Below are positions 16,647-24,598 of a DNA stretch of 64,000 nt, in pieces. Each line of letters starts with the position of its first letter. Within the stretch, counting starts at the first letter, position 1. A program made the translations under genes and the position numbers. Source of the DNA: Desulfovibrio sp. JC010 (GTDB taxonomy: Bacteria; Desulfobacterota; Desulfovibrionia; Desulfovibrionales; Desulfovibrionaceae); NCBI RefSeq assembly GCF_010470675.1, contig NZ_VOIQ01000007.1, forward strand, positions 165,117 to 229,116, given 5' to 3'. A model generated the notes under the pieces. That model was not told the origin of the DNA. It did not search any database and worked only from the letters and a program-made list of their open reading frames with translations.

Positions 16647-18779
16647 ATGTTCCGGTCAATCAGTACTAGGATTTCATATATAGTCGCTGCTGTTGTTGTC
16701 GCTTCCACGCTGGTTACGCTGATTTTCACCAGTTCCACCCTTGAGGATGATCTGATTGACGGGCAGGGACGTAGTGCCCGGAACACCATCAGGATGGGCA
16801 TGCTCTATCTGCAGGAGGGGCATCAGTCTCTTGACCGTTACCGCAAGCATGCCTTTGATGACCGCAAACAGGCCATCAAAGATGCCATGACCATCTTCCT
16901 CGGACAGATTGATAATTTTTACGCTCTCTACAAGTCCGGAAAACTCACTGAAGAGCAGGCCAAGAATGCGGCTTACCGCCTTGCCCGCAATACCAGATAT
17001 TTCAACAACGACTATTTTTTCATCTACACTGATAAACTGCACGCGCTGGCCCATCCTAACCGCGCTCTTGAAGGGCGTGATCTGTCTAAATTAAAGGATA
17101 ATAACGGTTATGCCTTCGGCCCGGATATGATCCGCAAGGCCACTCGCGAAGGGGGCGGTTATGTGAAACTGTTATGGCCCCGGCTCGGGGAGTCTGCAGC
17201 CAGTCCTAAAATCCTGTATGTGAAAGGGTTCCCCAGGTGGAATTGGATCATCGGGACCGGGGCGTATGTTGATGACATTGAGGCTGCAGTAGAAAGGCAG
17301 AAAAAGGGTTTGATCAAGGAAATGCGTAAGGGATTTTCTCAGATTCGTCTTGCCGAGACCGGGCGTCTTTTTATCTTTAATAATGATAAAAAGGTGCTGG
17401 TGCCGCCTCTTGGTGCTGGGCCTGATTTTGAGAAGACCATTAACCTGAATACCGGGAAGACTCTGATCCATGATCTGAAAGAGATTGGTAAACTGGGTGA
17501 ATGGCGGCTTGATTACAAGGTCCGCAGACAGGACGGGCAGATTGTCGAACGTCAGTCGTATGTCCGGTTTTTCGCTCCTCTGGGCTGGTATGTGGCTTCC
17601 ACCGTGCCCATGCGTGAAGTTTTTGCCCCTGTTGAGGACCTGATCATGAAGCAGGGTGGGATCAGTTTTCTGATTCTGCTGCTGACCATCGGGGTTATTT
17701 ATTGGGTGATCCGGAGAATTTGTCTGCCTATCCGCAGTGTCTCTAAGGTTGCATTTCACGTTTCCAAGGGAGACCTGCGTGAAGCCCGTAAAGTTTTTGC
17801 CATGGCCACGGATAAGGGGCACCTTAGAAAGGTGGTTGATTCCTTTGAGACAGGTAAGGAGAAGCGTTTTGACGAGGTTGACTATCTTGTCAAATCCATC
17901 CACACCATGCTGCTTACCCTGAACTCACTGGTCAGTCAGGTGCAGAGGTCCGGGGATCAGGTTACAGGATCGGCCCTCAAGCTGGGGACAGCCATCAATC
18001 AGCTGGAAGCGGCAGTGGAAAATCAGGCTGCGGCGACACAGGAACTGGGCAGTTCTTCGCGTGAGATTTCCGCGACCTCTCAGGAACTGGCCCGGACCAT
18101 GAACGAGTCTACCACTGTTGCGGTTTCCACCGGAGATCTGGCTGCGCAGGGCGTGCGTGATCTAGGCGAAATGGGCCAGACAATGGATGCCATGCGCGAT
18201 GCTTCAGGCGGTATCTTTTCCAAGCTTTCGGTGATCAATTCCAAGGCGGCCAACATCAGCTCGGTGGTTACTTCCATTTCCAAGATTTCAGAGCAGATCA
18301 ACCTGCTTTCCCTGAACGCTGCCATTGAAGCGGAAAAGGCCGGGGAATTCGGGCAGGGCTTTTCTGTCGTAGCCCGTGAAATTCGCAAACTTGCCGATCA
18401 GACCGCCATGTCCACCCTTGATATCGAAAAAATCGTGGCCGAGATGCTTTCCGCTGTTTCCGCCGGGGTTATGGAGATGGATAAGTTCCGCAAGCAGGTG
18501 GAGAACGGGGTCAGCAATGTGGCTGTGCTCGGGGACGGTATCTCAGGTGTCGTAACTCAGGTCCAGACCCTGACTCCGCGCTTTGAGTCGGTCAACGAAG
18601 GTATGCAGAACCAGAGCGAAGGAGCGGAGCAGATCAGCAAGGCCATGATTCAGCTCAGCGAAACTTCCATTCAAACCAAGGATGCACTTTCCGAGTTTGT
18701 GGTCATCACCGAACAGCTGGCCAATTCCGTAGCCAGCCTTGAAGAAGAAGTTGCCGCTTTTCAGGTCGAGCAAGATTAA
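16647..18779 (+). CDS. Methyl-accepting chemotaxis protein (Cache sensor, WspA-like signalling tip)
   Basis: A 710-residue chemoreceptor. Transmembrane segments at about 9-30 and 338-358 enclose an extended periplasmic sensor with two Cache-like parts. The first has YFFIYTD and WNWIIGTGAYVDDIE; the second runs from GRLFIFNNDKKVLVP to LGWYVASTVPM. The cytoplasmic part carries the hairpin tip near residues 545-575 with NLLSLNAAIEAEKAGEFG. The EAEKAGE form, the following TLDIEKIV and the GVMEMDKF segment resemble WspA-type receptors more than the classical flagellar ones. It may thus feed a chemosensory pathway other than flagellar steering (inference). The start has AAGGAG. It is monocistronic; the next gene converges. 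Confidence 0.93.
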   Translation: MFRSISTRISYIVAAVVVASTLVTLIFTSSTLEDDLIDGQGRSARNTIRMGMLYLQEGHQSLDRYRKHAFDDRKQAIKDAMTIFLGQIDNFYALYKSGKLTEEQAKNAAYRLARNTRYFNNDYFFIYTDKLHALAHPNRALEGRDLSKLKDNNGYAFGPDMIRKATREGGGYVKLLWPRLGESAASPKILYVKGFPRWNWIIGTGAYVDDIEAAVERQKKGLIKEMRKGFSQIRLAETGRLFIFNNDKKVLVPPLGAGPDFEKTINLNTGKTLIHDLKEIGKLGEWRLDYKVRRQDGQIVERQSYVRFFAPLGWYVASTVPMREVFAPVEDLIMKQGGISFLILLLTIGVIYWVIRRICLPIRSVSKVAFHVSKGDLREARKVFAMATDKGHLRKVVDSFETGKEKRFDEVDYLVKSIHTMLLTLNSLVSQVQRSGDQVTGSALKLGTAINQLEAAVENQAAATQELGSSSREISATSQELARTMNESTTVAVSTGDLAAQGVRDLGEMGQTMDAMRDASGGIFSKLSVINSKAANISSVVTSISKISEQINLLSLNAAIEAEKAGEFGQGFSVVAREIRKLADQTAMSTLDIEKIVAEMLSAVSAGVMEMDKFRKQVENGVSNVAVLGDGISGVVTQVQTLTPRFESVNEGMQNQSEGAEQISKAMIQLSETSIQTKDALSEFVVITEQLANSVASLEEEVAAFQVEQD

Positions 18780-18781
18780 GA

Positions 18782-18930
18782 ATGCCTCCGTCGGCCCTTG
18801 CGGGGCACCCTGCCGGGGGCCTCAAAACCTTTTGGGAAAAGGGTTTAAGAATCCCACAAAACTGCAGGAAAGCGGATTTGGACGTTGCCGAATAGGCAAC
18901 GCCCCGTAGGGGTGAGCCTCAGGACGAGGC
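18782..18930 (+). repeat. Intergenic repeat copy C and adjacent hairpin cluster
   Basis: The gap between two convergent genes starts with TGCCTCCGTCGGCCC and continues with CCCTGCCGGGGGCCT, a hairpin, and TTTAAGAATCCCA (18808-18863). This is the same series as copy B at 3191-3258 in opposite orientation. Three small hairpins follow in tandem: 18883-18889 with 18895-18901, 18902-18905 with 18909-18912, and 18916-18920 with 18926-18930. No U-tract is present, so this is not a plain terminator. Confidence 0.6.
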
Positions 18931-18978
18931 GAATCAAACTTTTTTATTTGGCTTCGCCGCTTTGTGAGTTAAATTTTG

Positions 18979-19812
18979 CTAGCCGTTTAATAGTTCGGCC
19001 AGCACTCCGCCTGCATTGTGGGGCGGGATGTGTTCTGTTCCCAGAAATTCGGGGAAATCTGCTTTGAAGCCCGGTTCCAGCAGGGCTTTCAAGCGTGGAT
19101 CATCGGTCAGTAGCTTGAATCCGCATTGCGGCTTTTTATACATGATTTTGAAGCGTGCCGGTAGGGATGGGGGCAGGTCCAGAGAGAATAACAGCTCGTA
19201 GAATGAGTTGTCAGGATTTTCATTGTCCACCCGTGTTTTGAGCACAATCTCCTGATTCAGTCCGCAAGGGACCAGCCACGGCATATAGTAGAGTCTGGTT
19301 GTGGGAAGAACTGAATTCAGTCTTGCCGCAGAATTCAAAGTCTTGAAGAATAGAATCGCAGTTTTTACATCATTTTCAAGCAGATTTAGAAATCTATTTT
19401 TGCGCCCTGTGGCGTTGCTTATGTTTTCGTCTTGCAGTTGGTTTAATATTGAACTGGCTTGTGCTTGGAATGTTGCCCTGTTGCTGACAAATTCACGGGT
19501 AACGCCGGCCGGATTTATATACGCGCCATGACCGCTGAGGTGGGCGGGGTCGATTTCTTTGAGGATGATGTCCGGGTAAAGCTGCTCCACATGGAAGGTG
19601 AGGATGTCGCCGGGAGAAGCATTGGTCTGGATGGAGGCCAGCAGTTCCAGATCTTCGATAATTACCCAGCCCAGTTTCGGCTGGTACCAGTTAATGAGTT
19701 TGCCCTGCAGTATTTGACCGACGGAAAATTTTTTGCGGAACATGGCAGAGCGTTCGGACGATTTTTTGCCTCCGCCGCTGAAACCGCGATTTCCATATTT
19801 AGAAATTTTCAT
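18979..19812 (-). CDS. Hypothetical protein, last gene of the flagellar operon (FliK-like?)
   Basis: A 277-residue protein I cannot name with certainty. The first 30 residues are basic and Gly/Ser-rich. Residues about 31-90 (VGQILQGKLINWY, WVIIEDLELLAS, PGDILTFHVEQLYPDIILKEI) have the strand pattern of the small beta-domain in hook-length control proteins, where a compound loaded with gain and loss of loops reads G-x-x-h-x-G-x-h. The rest is mixed alpha/beta with a PWLVPCGLNQEIVLKTR strand pair, which also recalls the globular part of FliK. No membrane segment is visible. It begins six bases after the previous stop and is last in the fliR-to-fliL operon. No fliK is otherwise seen here. Function uncertain. 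Confidence 0.7.
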   Translation of the reverse strand: MKISKYGNRGFSGGGKKSSERSAMFRKKFSVGQILQGKLINWYQPKLGWVIIEDLELLASIQTNASPGDILTFHVEQLYPDIILKEIDPAHLSGHGAYINPAGVTREFVSNRATFQAQASSILNQLQDENISNATGRKNRFLNLLENDVKTAILFFKTLNSAARLNSVLPTTRLYYMPWLVPCGLNQEIVLKTRVDNENPDNSFYELLFSLDLPPSLPARFKIMYKKPQCGFKLLTDDPRLKALLEPGFKADFPEFLGTEHIPPHNAGGVLAELLNG

Positions 19813-19818
19813 GGTTAA

Positions 19819-20229
19819 TTAACTATGCTGATCAATAATTAATTCGACTTCTTCGATAGACAGCCCGGTGGCTTTGGCGAGTCTGCTGACTGGTTTGCCT
19901 TCTTTGTGTCCGGTGAGGATAATCTGGCGCAGAAACTGCGGCGAGCGTGAGAATTCTTCAGCTTGGGAGAGGATTTTTTTAAGCTTCTTTGACTTGCGGT
20001 CAAGCATCATATCGAGCTGGGCCAGTTCTTCCTGCCGCTCGGCGAAGGTATTCATCATCTCGTTTTCAAGCTGGGTGTTGAACTGGAGTTTTTTGACGAA
20101 TTCTTCCTGCTTGAGCTGAAGCTGGGTGACAAGTTCTTCGGACTTGCGCAGTCTGAGGAAGAAAAATATTACAGCGACAAGCAGGGCTATCTCGGTTACG
20201 GAAAAGAAAATCAGCAGGAATACAGTCAT
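19819..20229 (-). CDS. Membrane-anchored coiled-coil protein (DUF2802-like)
   Basis: A 136-residue protein with an N-terminal transmembrane helix (about 3-25), a long Lys/Glu/Gln-rich coiled coil (about 27-95) and a C-terminal helix-turn-helix-like segment, KPVSRLAKATGLSIEEVELII. This plan (anchor, coil, small HTH-like tail) matches DUF2802-type proteins found at the end of flagellar clusters in other Proteobacteria, and it is similar in layout to Bacillus SwrB. I infer a role in flagellar assembly or its placement. It follows the 106-residue protein gene on the same strand after 77 bases. No clear Shine-Dalgarno precedes the ATG. Confidence in the gene is good, in the family only fair. Confidence 0.75.
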   Translation of the reverse strand: MTVFLLIFFSVTEIALLVAVIFFFLRLRKSEELVTQLQLKQEEFVKKLQFNTQLENEMMNTFAERQEELAQLDMMLDRKSKKLKKILSQAEEFSRSPQFLRQIILTGHKEGKPVSRLAKATGLSIEEVELIIDQHS

Positions 20230-20306
20230 AATTAGCTATGGTAAAGGTTCGTTGAATCGGTAATAGTCTGCCCTGTTTGCAGGAGAAGGGCAATAGGCGT
20301 GTTAAA

Positions 20307-20627
20307 TCAAATCTTCACATTGATAATATTGCCGGACCACGGGGACTGCTTGGTCTGTGTCTCTTCTTCCGGCTCTTCTTCATGCTTCTGCCGTTTGCGC
20401 GGTGAATGCTGCTGTCCGCCCTTGTTCTCTTCATCCTTTACAGAGATGGCGGCTTCGTCTTTTTCGGTCTTCTGAATCTGTGACTGGGCTTTTTTATTCT
20501 TTTCCTTTTCTTCAGGATTAATCATGAGGGTCTGCTGAAGTCCCGCTTTGGTGACTTCAGAATTGGAAATCTTCTGGACATTCGCAAGCTGCGAAATGAT
20601 CAGGGGCATATCCACAGGACCGGGCAT
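20307..20627 (-). CDS. Small hydrophilic protein of the flagellar operon, unknown function
   Basis: A 106-residue protein that begins MPGPVDMPLIISQLANVQKI. It then becomes a low-complexity, highly charged stretch of Lys, Glu and Gln to the end (NIINVKI). No membrane segment, cysteine or known domain is visible. GAGGTAAAA precedes the ATG at a good distance, and the gene starts five bases after the fliL stop. It is therefore translated as part of the operon. The ordered first 25 residues with a disordered tail could be a docking peptide, but there is no evidence for a partner. I do not recognise the family. Confidence 0.7.
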   Translation of the reverse strand: MPGPVDMPLIISQLANVQKISNSEVTKAGLQQTLMINPEEKEKNKKAQSQIQKTEKDEAAISVKDEENKGGQQHSPRKRQKHEEEPEEETQTKQSPWSGNIINVKI

Positions 20628-20632
20628 GACTT

Positions 20633-21337
20633 TTACCTCACGAGATACTCCTCAAACAGGATTTTCTCAAATTCACCTGCCACGATATACTGGTTGATCA
20701 CCATGAGCAGGTCTTTTTTCAGCTTCTCTACATTCTTCTCATCGGCTAAAAACTGTAAATCTTTATTTTTGAGATAAAAGTAGACTGCGTCACGCAGGAT
20801 GAGGGTCTTGCGTCCGTATTCGGCCACAACCCGTTCATCAGTGGTGGTCATGGCAAAGCGGGCGATAAGGAATCTGGTGCGGTTGTCCTTGTCTTTCTGT
20901 TCGATCCAGAACGGGTCCATGCGCAGCAGGGTTACGCCCGGTTCTTCCGGTGGCGGAGGCGGTGCTTCCTCAACTGCTTCCATAGGAATTTCCTCCATTG
21001 TTTCTTCAACAGCGGGTTCTTCCTTGGGCGGTGGCGGTGGGGAATCAAAAAAGAAAAGTTTTACCAGAATGGCAACAAGCAGAATGATGATTACGCCGAT
21101 GCCGGCAAAAATCATAAGTTTGGTCTTGGATTTTTTTTCAGGTGGCGCCTCTTCCAGCGCATCCAGTTCTTCCGGCTCATCGTCCGGAATATCGTCGTCT
21201 TCGTCTTCGTCCTCAAGAAAAGGAGCATCGTCAAGGTCCAGCTCAACTTTTTGAGCTGCCTTGCTGGCAGGGGCCGAAGATTGAGTTTCCTCCCCGGATT
21301 CAGAATCATCAATATCATCAAGAGCGAGGAAAATCAT
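20633..21337 (-). CDS. fliL: Flagellar basal-body-associated protein FliL
   Basis: A 234-residue single-pass inner-membrane protein. The cytoplasmic N-terminus (about 1-70) is extremely acidic, with runs of Asp and Glu, and precedes a Lys-rich stop and one transmembrane helix (about 74-96). A proline-rich linker follows, and then the periplasmic FliL domain from about 135 with RFLIARFAMTTTDERV and a GEFEKILFEEYLVR end. FliL surrounds the stators and supports motor torque. It is longer than classical FliL (about 150-170) because of the acidic head and the Pro linker. Its gene follows cheY after 101 bases and lies in the same direction. Confidence 0.88.
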   Translation of the reverse strand: MIFLALDDIDDSESGEETQSSAPASKAAQKVELDLDDAPFLEDEDEDDDIPDDEPEELDALEEAPPEKKSKTKLMIFAGIGVIIILLVAILVKLFFFDSPPPPPKEEPAVEETMEEIPMEAVEEAPPPPPEEPGVTLLRMDPFWIEQKDKDNRTRFLIARFAMTTTDERVVAEYGRKTLILRDAVYFYLKNKDLQFLADEKNVEKLKKDLLMVINQYIVAGEFEKILFEEYLVR

Positions 21338-21438
21338 GCACGTATCCTGAAGGACAAGGTTCCGGACGGGAAGCTAGCAGCTGCCGCCTGAAATATGATC
21401 AGCGGACATGCAGGCCATGTCCGCTGAACAGGAATGTT

Positions 21439-21822
21439 TTATTCAAAAATTTTATTGATTTTCTGGCCGAGAGTGTCAGGGGTGAAAGGCTTAACAATGT
21501 AGTTGGAAACCTTGGCCTGAACAGCCTCGATGATGTTTTCCTGCTGTGCTTCAGCTGTAACCATCAGGAAGGGAATGTCGGCGAATTCTTCACTGGCTCT
21601 TACTTTGCGCAGCAGTTCGATGCCGGTCATCTGGGGCATGTTCCAGTCGGAAACTATGAACTCGATGCTGTCGTCTTTGTTCAGGGTTTCCCATGCTGTT
21701 GTGCCGTCATCAGCTTCCACGATGTTGGTGAAGCCGATCTGGCGGAGGATGTTTTTGATAATGCGACGCATGGTAGCGAAGTCATCCACAACAAGAACTT
21801 TCATAGAGTAATCAATCGCCAT
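21439..21822 (-). CDS. cheY: Chemotaxis response regulator CheY
   Basis: A 127-residue single receiver domain. The acidic pocket is D13/D14 (VVDDF), the phosphorylated aspartate is D59 in VSDWNMPQ, the switch threonine is in MVTAEA and the lysine in VKPF. FATMRRIIKNILRQIG and the DWNMP form are those of true CheY. Phospho-CheY binds the flagellar switch to change rotation. The gene begins ten bases after the fliA stop, inside the flagellar operon, so it is co-expressed with the export genes rather than with a cheA cluster. Confidence 0.95.
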   Translation of the reverse strand: MAIDYSMKVLVVDDFATMRRIIKNILRQIGFTNIVEADDGTTAWETLNKDDSIEFIVSDWNMPQMTGIELLRKVRASEEFADIPFLMVTAEAQQENIIEAVQAKVSNYIVKPFTPDTLGQKINKIFE

Positions 21823-21832
21823 TTATTTCTCC

Positions 21833-22624
21833 TTAAGGTTCCGTCTGATATTTATCGTGGAACATTTTTCTCAATTTTTTCAAGGCTTGGGAGTGTAATT
21901 GGGACACTCTGCCTTCTGTGATCTCCATTACTTCAGAGGTCTCTTTCATATTGAGTTCCTCCCCGTAGTACAGAGATAATACCAGTTTTTCCCTCGGCGT
22001 CAAATTATCAATCAGATCAGCTACCTTGTCCACTGTTTCTTGAAAAGCAGCACTTTGAAAAGGTTCGTCATCAAGCTGTGAATCTTTGTTGCTGGGGATA
22101 TTGTCATTGAAGGCGTCAAGATTGACGCAGATCTGGTTCTGCAGTGCTTCAAGCCCCTGCTGAACATCTTTTGCAGAAAGTCCTGTAGCTTCCTCAATCT
22201 GTGCACTGGTCGGTTTTTCACCTGTTTCGTGCTCCAGCTCGCGGATGCTGTTTTCAATGGTTTTAACTTTCTGGCGAAGGCCCCGTGAAAACCAGTCCAT
22301 ACGCCGCAGTTCATCAAGCATGGCTCCCTTGATGCGGTTTTCCGCATAGGTTTCAAACTTGATCTTAAGTTCGGCGCGAAATTTTCCAAGCGATTCCACA
22401 AGCCCCAGACTTCCGGCACTGATAAGTTCTCCAAGCTCCACATTCTGCGGGAGCTTGGCTTTCATGCGGAGCGCGATAATACGTATTTTGGGCGAATAAT
22501 GCCGTACTATCGCCTCTTGATCTGCGGGCGAAAAATCTTCCCAGTCTGTAGTCCCGGCTTCGAGATTAAGCCACGGACTGTTCTTGGAAGAGAAGTTTTT
22601 TCCAGAAGAACTTGATATTACCAT
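21833..22624 (-). CDS. fliA: RNA polymerase sigma factor for flagellar genes (sigma-28)
   Basis: A 263-residue sigma-70 family factor of the FliA/WhiG type. Region 2 is seen as LISAGSLGLVESLGKF with KFETYAENRIKGAMLDELR, region 3 as TSAQIEEATGLSAKDVQQGL, and region 4 as LTPREKLVLSLYYGEELNMKETSEVMEITEGRVSQLHSQALKKL. It directs late flagellar and chemotaxis genes; a fitting sigma-28 promoter lies in this window at 58996-59022. The ATG at 22624 makes it overlap the end of flhG by 59 bases, which points to translational coupling; no later in-frame ATG fits before region 2. It is ten bases upstream of cheY. Confidence 0.95.
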   Translation of the reverse strand: MVISSSSGKNFSSKNSPWLNLEAGTTDWEDFSPADQEAIVRHYSPKIRIIALRMKAKLPQNVELGELISAGSLGLVESLGKFRAELKIKFETYAENRIKGAMLDELRRMDWFSRGLRQKVKTIENSIRELEHETGEKPTSAQIEEATGLSAKDVQQGLEALQNQICVNLDAFNDNIPSNKDSQLDDEPFQSAAFQETVDKVADLIDNLTPREKLVLSLYYGEELNMKETSEVMEITEGRVSQLHSQALKKLRKMFHDKYQTEP

Positions 22625-23393
22625 CTAGCTCGGATGTCGCTTTCCATTTGGTTATTTTTTTAGCAGTTTCAGCAATCTGGGCACAAGCCGGGCTTGAGGG
22701 TGCAACCTTGCACAGCGGGGTCTGTTTGATGACCGCCTGACGCATGTTCGGATCGCGGGGGATGACACCCACCAGATCCAGAGAAACTCCACTCAGAAAG
22801 TGGTCACAGGCCATGTAGAGTTTCTTGAACACTTCCTTGGCTCCTTTCATGTCCGGAGCCATGTTTACCAGAACCTTGAATTTGTCAACCCCGTGATGCA
22901 GTTTCATGACCTTGATCAGGGCATAGGCATCGGTCAGCGAGGTCGGTTCCGGGGTCAGTACCAGAAGCCGCTGCTGTACGGCAAGGTTGAAGTAGAGAAC
23001 GTTATCGTTGATGCCTGCACCGGTATCGACAATAAGGTAGTCAATTTCATCTTCAAGGTGGTCCATGGCTTCCAGCAGGTCCAGTTTCTGGCCGGTGGAA
23101 AGGGAGACCATGTCGCTTACGCCGGAAGAGGCCGGGAGAATGTCGAATCCGTATTCGGTCTTGTGCAGCACTTCCCTGATTCCTGTTCCCTCGTGAAAGA
23201 GATGGAAGAGGTTGTACTTGGGTGCAATACCCAGCAGGACGTCGACGTTGGCGAGGCCGAGGTCGGCATCCAGCAGCAAGACTTTCTTGCCCATGCGGCT
23301 TAAGTTGTAGGCCAGGTTTACGGAAATGTTTGTCTTGCCTACTCCCCCTTTACCGGAGGTTACTGAAAATACCATGGGAAGATTGGAATTCAT
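22566..23393 (-). CDS. flhG: MinD-like ATPase FlhG (flagellar number regulator)
   Basis: A 275-residue ParA/MinD-type ATPase. The deviant Walker A motif is SGKGGVGKTN near residue 13, the A-prime DADLGLANVDVLLG follows, and the DTGAG switch is at about 125. FlhG (YlxH, FleN) works with FlhF to set number and position of flagella and stimulates FlhF GTP hydrolysis. I start at the ATG 23393; a GTG at 23402 would add three residues. The usual FleN N-terminal activator helix (DQA type) is replaced by a very short MNSNLPMVFS, so the FlhF-activating residues may be reduced. The stop lies inside fliA. Confidence 0.93.
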   Translation of the reverse strand: MNSNLPMVFSVTSGKGGVGKTNISVNLAYNLSRMGKKVLLLDADLGLANVDVLLGIAPKYNLFHLFHEGTGIREVLHKTEYGFDILPASSGVSDMVSLSTGQKLDLLEAMDHLEDEIDYLIVDTGAGINDNVLYFNLAVQQRLLVLTPEPTSLTDAYALIKVMKLHHGVDKFKVLVNMAPDMKGAKEVFKKLYMACDHFLSGVSLDLVGVIPRDPNMRQAVIKQTPLCKVAPSSPACAQIAETAKKITKWKATSELDGNIKFFWKKLLFQEQSVA

Positions 23394-23496
23394 TTGTATC
23401 ACCCTGTTCTTATTTATCTATACTGTTTACGTTGCCAGCGATTTTTATGCAACGAATATTGTGCCTGAATTATCTTATTTTTCTTGGTAAAGACGG

Positions 23497-24585
23497 TTAT
23501 ACCGCCTTGGCGAATTTCATTTTTTCCTCGGTGGGAAGCTGGTGTTTGAAAACCAGTCTCCAGAAATCTTTTTCACAGGCCGGCTTCATGCTGTTGCGCA
23601 GTCCGGAACCATAGGAAAGCAGGGAAACCGGAAGGCCGCTTTCGTATGATGTGTTTACCAGTGCGCCGTAATTGCATGCTTCATCAAGTTTGGTCCAGAT
23701 GAGGCTTTTTACTTTGTCGGATTTGAATTTTTTCAGGAAGGCGGTGTACTGCGCAGGTGCGTAGTAGGGGTTGAGCACCAGATGTACAGCCAGATCGCAG
23801 GGACCTGTCATGCCGCAGGCGGCCAGCCAGCCTTCCAGTTCTGCATTTCCGGAGAGTCCGGGCAGGTCGATGAAGACCCTGTCGAATTTCTGACTTTCGC
23901 CGATAAGCTTGGCGAAATCTTCGCGGGATGCCAGCTCTCTGAACTCAAGTCCGGAAAGGTCGGCATAGTGGCGCAGGACCAGGCGGCCCTTGCCCTGTCC
24001 CTGATCTGCAGAGGCAAGACAGATGCGGGAGGCGGGGTTTTCTTTCTTTTCTTTGAGAGCCAGGCGGATAATGGTCGAGGTTTTGCCTACGCCGTGCGGT
24101 CCGGCGAGGGCTTGAAATTTCTGGGGCCAGTTGCTCGCATCAAGTGCACGGACCGTAGTGATTTTTTCCAGTTCAGGAAGGATGGCCTTGGACTTGTCTC
24201 CGCGCAGTTGCTGGAAGAGATCGAGGATGACCTTGCTTTCCACGCCTTCGCGCTCAAGATACTCAAGGGCGAGACGCTGGCGGGGGGCCAGCAGGTTCAG
24301 ATTCATCTGCGGCTTCAGGAGGGCCATCATGTGGCCTTTGATCTGGTTCCATTCCTGATTCCAGTCCGGGATGTTGCTCATGGCATCGTCAATGACTTCT
24401 TCCCGTGTTTCCTGAGCCGGGGCAGGTGCTTCCTGACCGTCAACGCCGACCATGATCTCGTGGATCTTGCGTCCGTCTTCCTCAACAGATTTGTTGCTGA
24501 GGATGATTGCGTTGTCGCCGAATTCCGCCTTGATTTCGGCGAAGACCGCTGCAGTGCTGTTGCCTCTGAATGTTTTTACCCGCAT
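23497..24585 (-). CDS. flhF: Signal-recognition-particle-type GTPase FlhF
   Basis: A 362-residue SRP-family GTPase that localises the flagellum. It opens with the FlhF-type MRVKTFRGNSTAAVFAEIKAE segment, a short basic/linker region, then the N domain. The G domain follows, with P-loop GPHGVGKTS at 162-170 and the G4 motif TKLDE. The G3 motif is unusual: where most FlhF have DTxGR, this protein has IDLPGLSGN. That loses the conserved Thr and Arg and may lower or alter GTP hydrolysis (inference). The ATG is 13 bases after the flhA stop, and flhG follows, as in other polarly flagellated bacteria. Confidence 0.94.
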   Translation of the reverse strand: MRVKTFRGNSTAAVFAEIKAEFGDNAIILSNKSVEEDGRKIHEIMVGVDGQEAPAPAQETREEVIDDAMSNIPDWNQEWNQIKGHMMALLKPQMNLNLLAPRQRLALEYLEREGVESKVILDLFQQLRGDKSKAILPELEKITTVRALDASNWPQKFQALAGPHGVGKTSTIIRLALKEKKENPASRICLASADQGQGKGRLVLRHYADLSGLEFRELASREDFAKLIGESQKFDRVFIDLPGLSGNAELEGWLAACGMTGPCDLAVHLVLNPYYAPAQYTAFLKKFKSDKVKSLIWTKLDEACNYGALVNTSYESGLPVSLLSYGSGLRNSMKPACEKDFWRLVFKHQLPTEEKMKFAKAV

Positions 24586-24598
24586 ATTACCAACCTTT

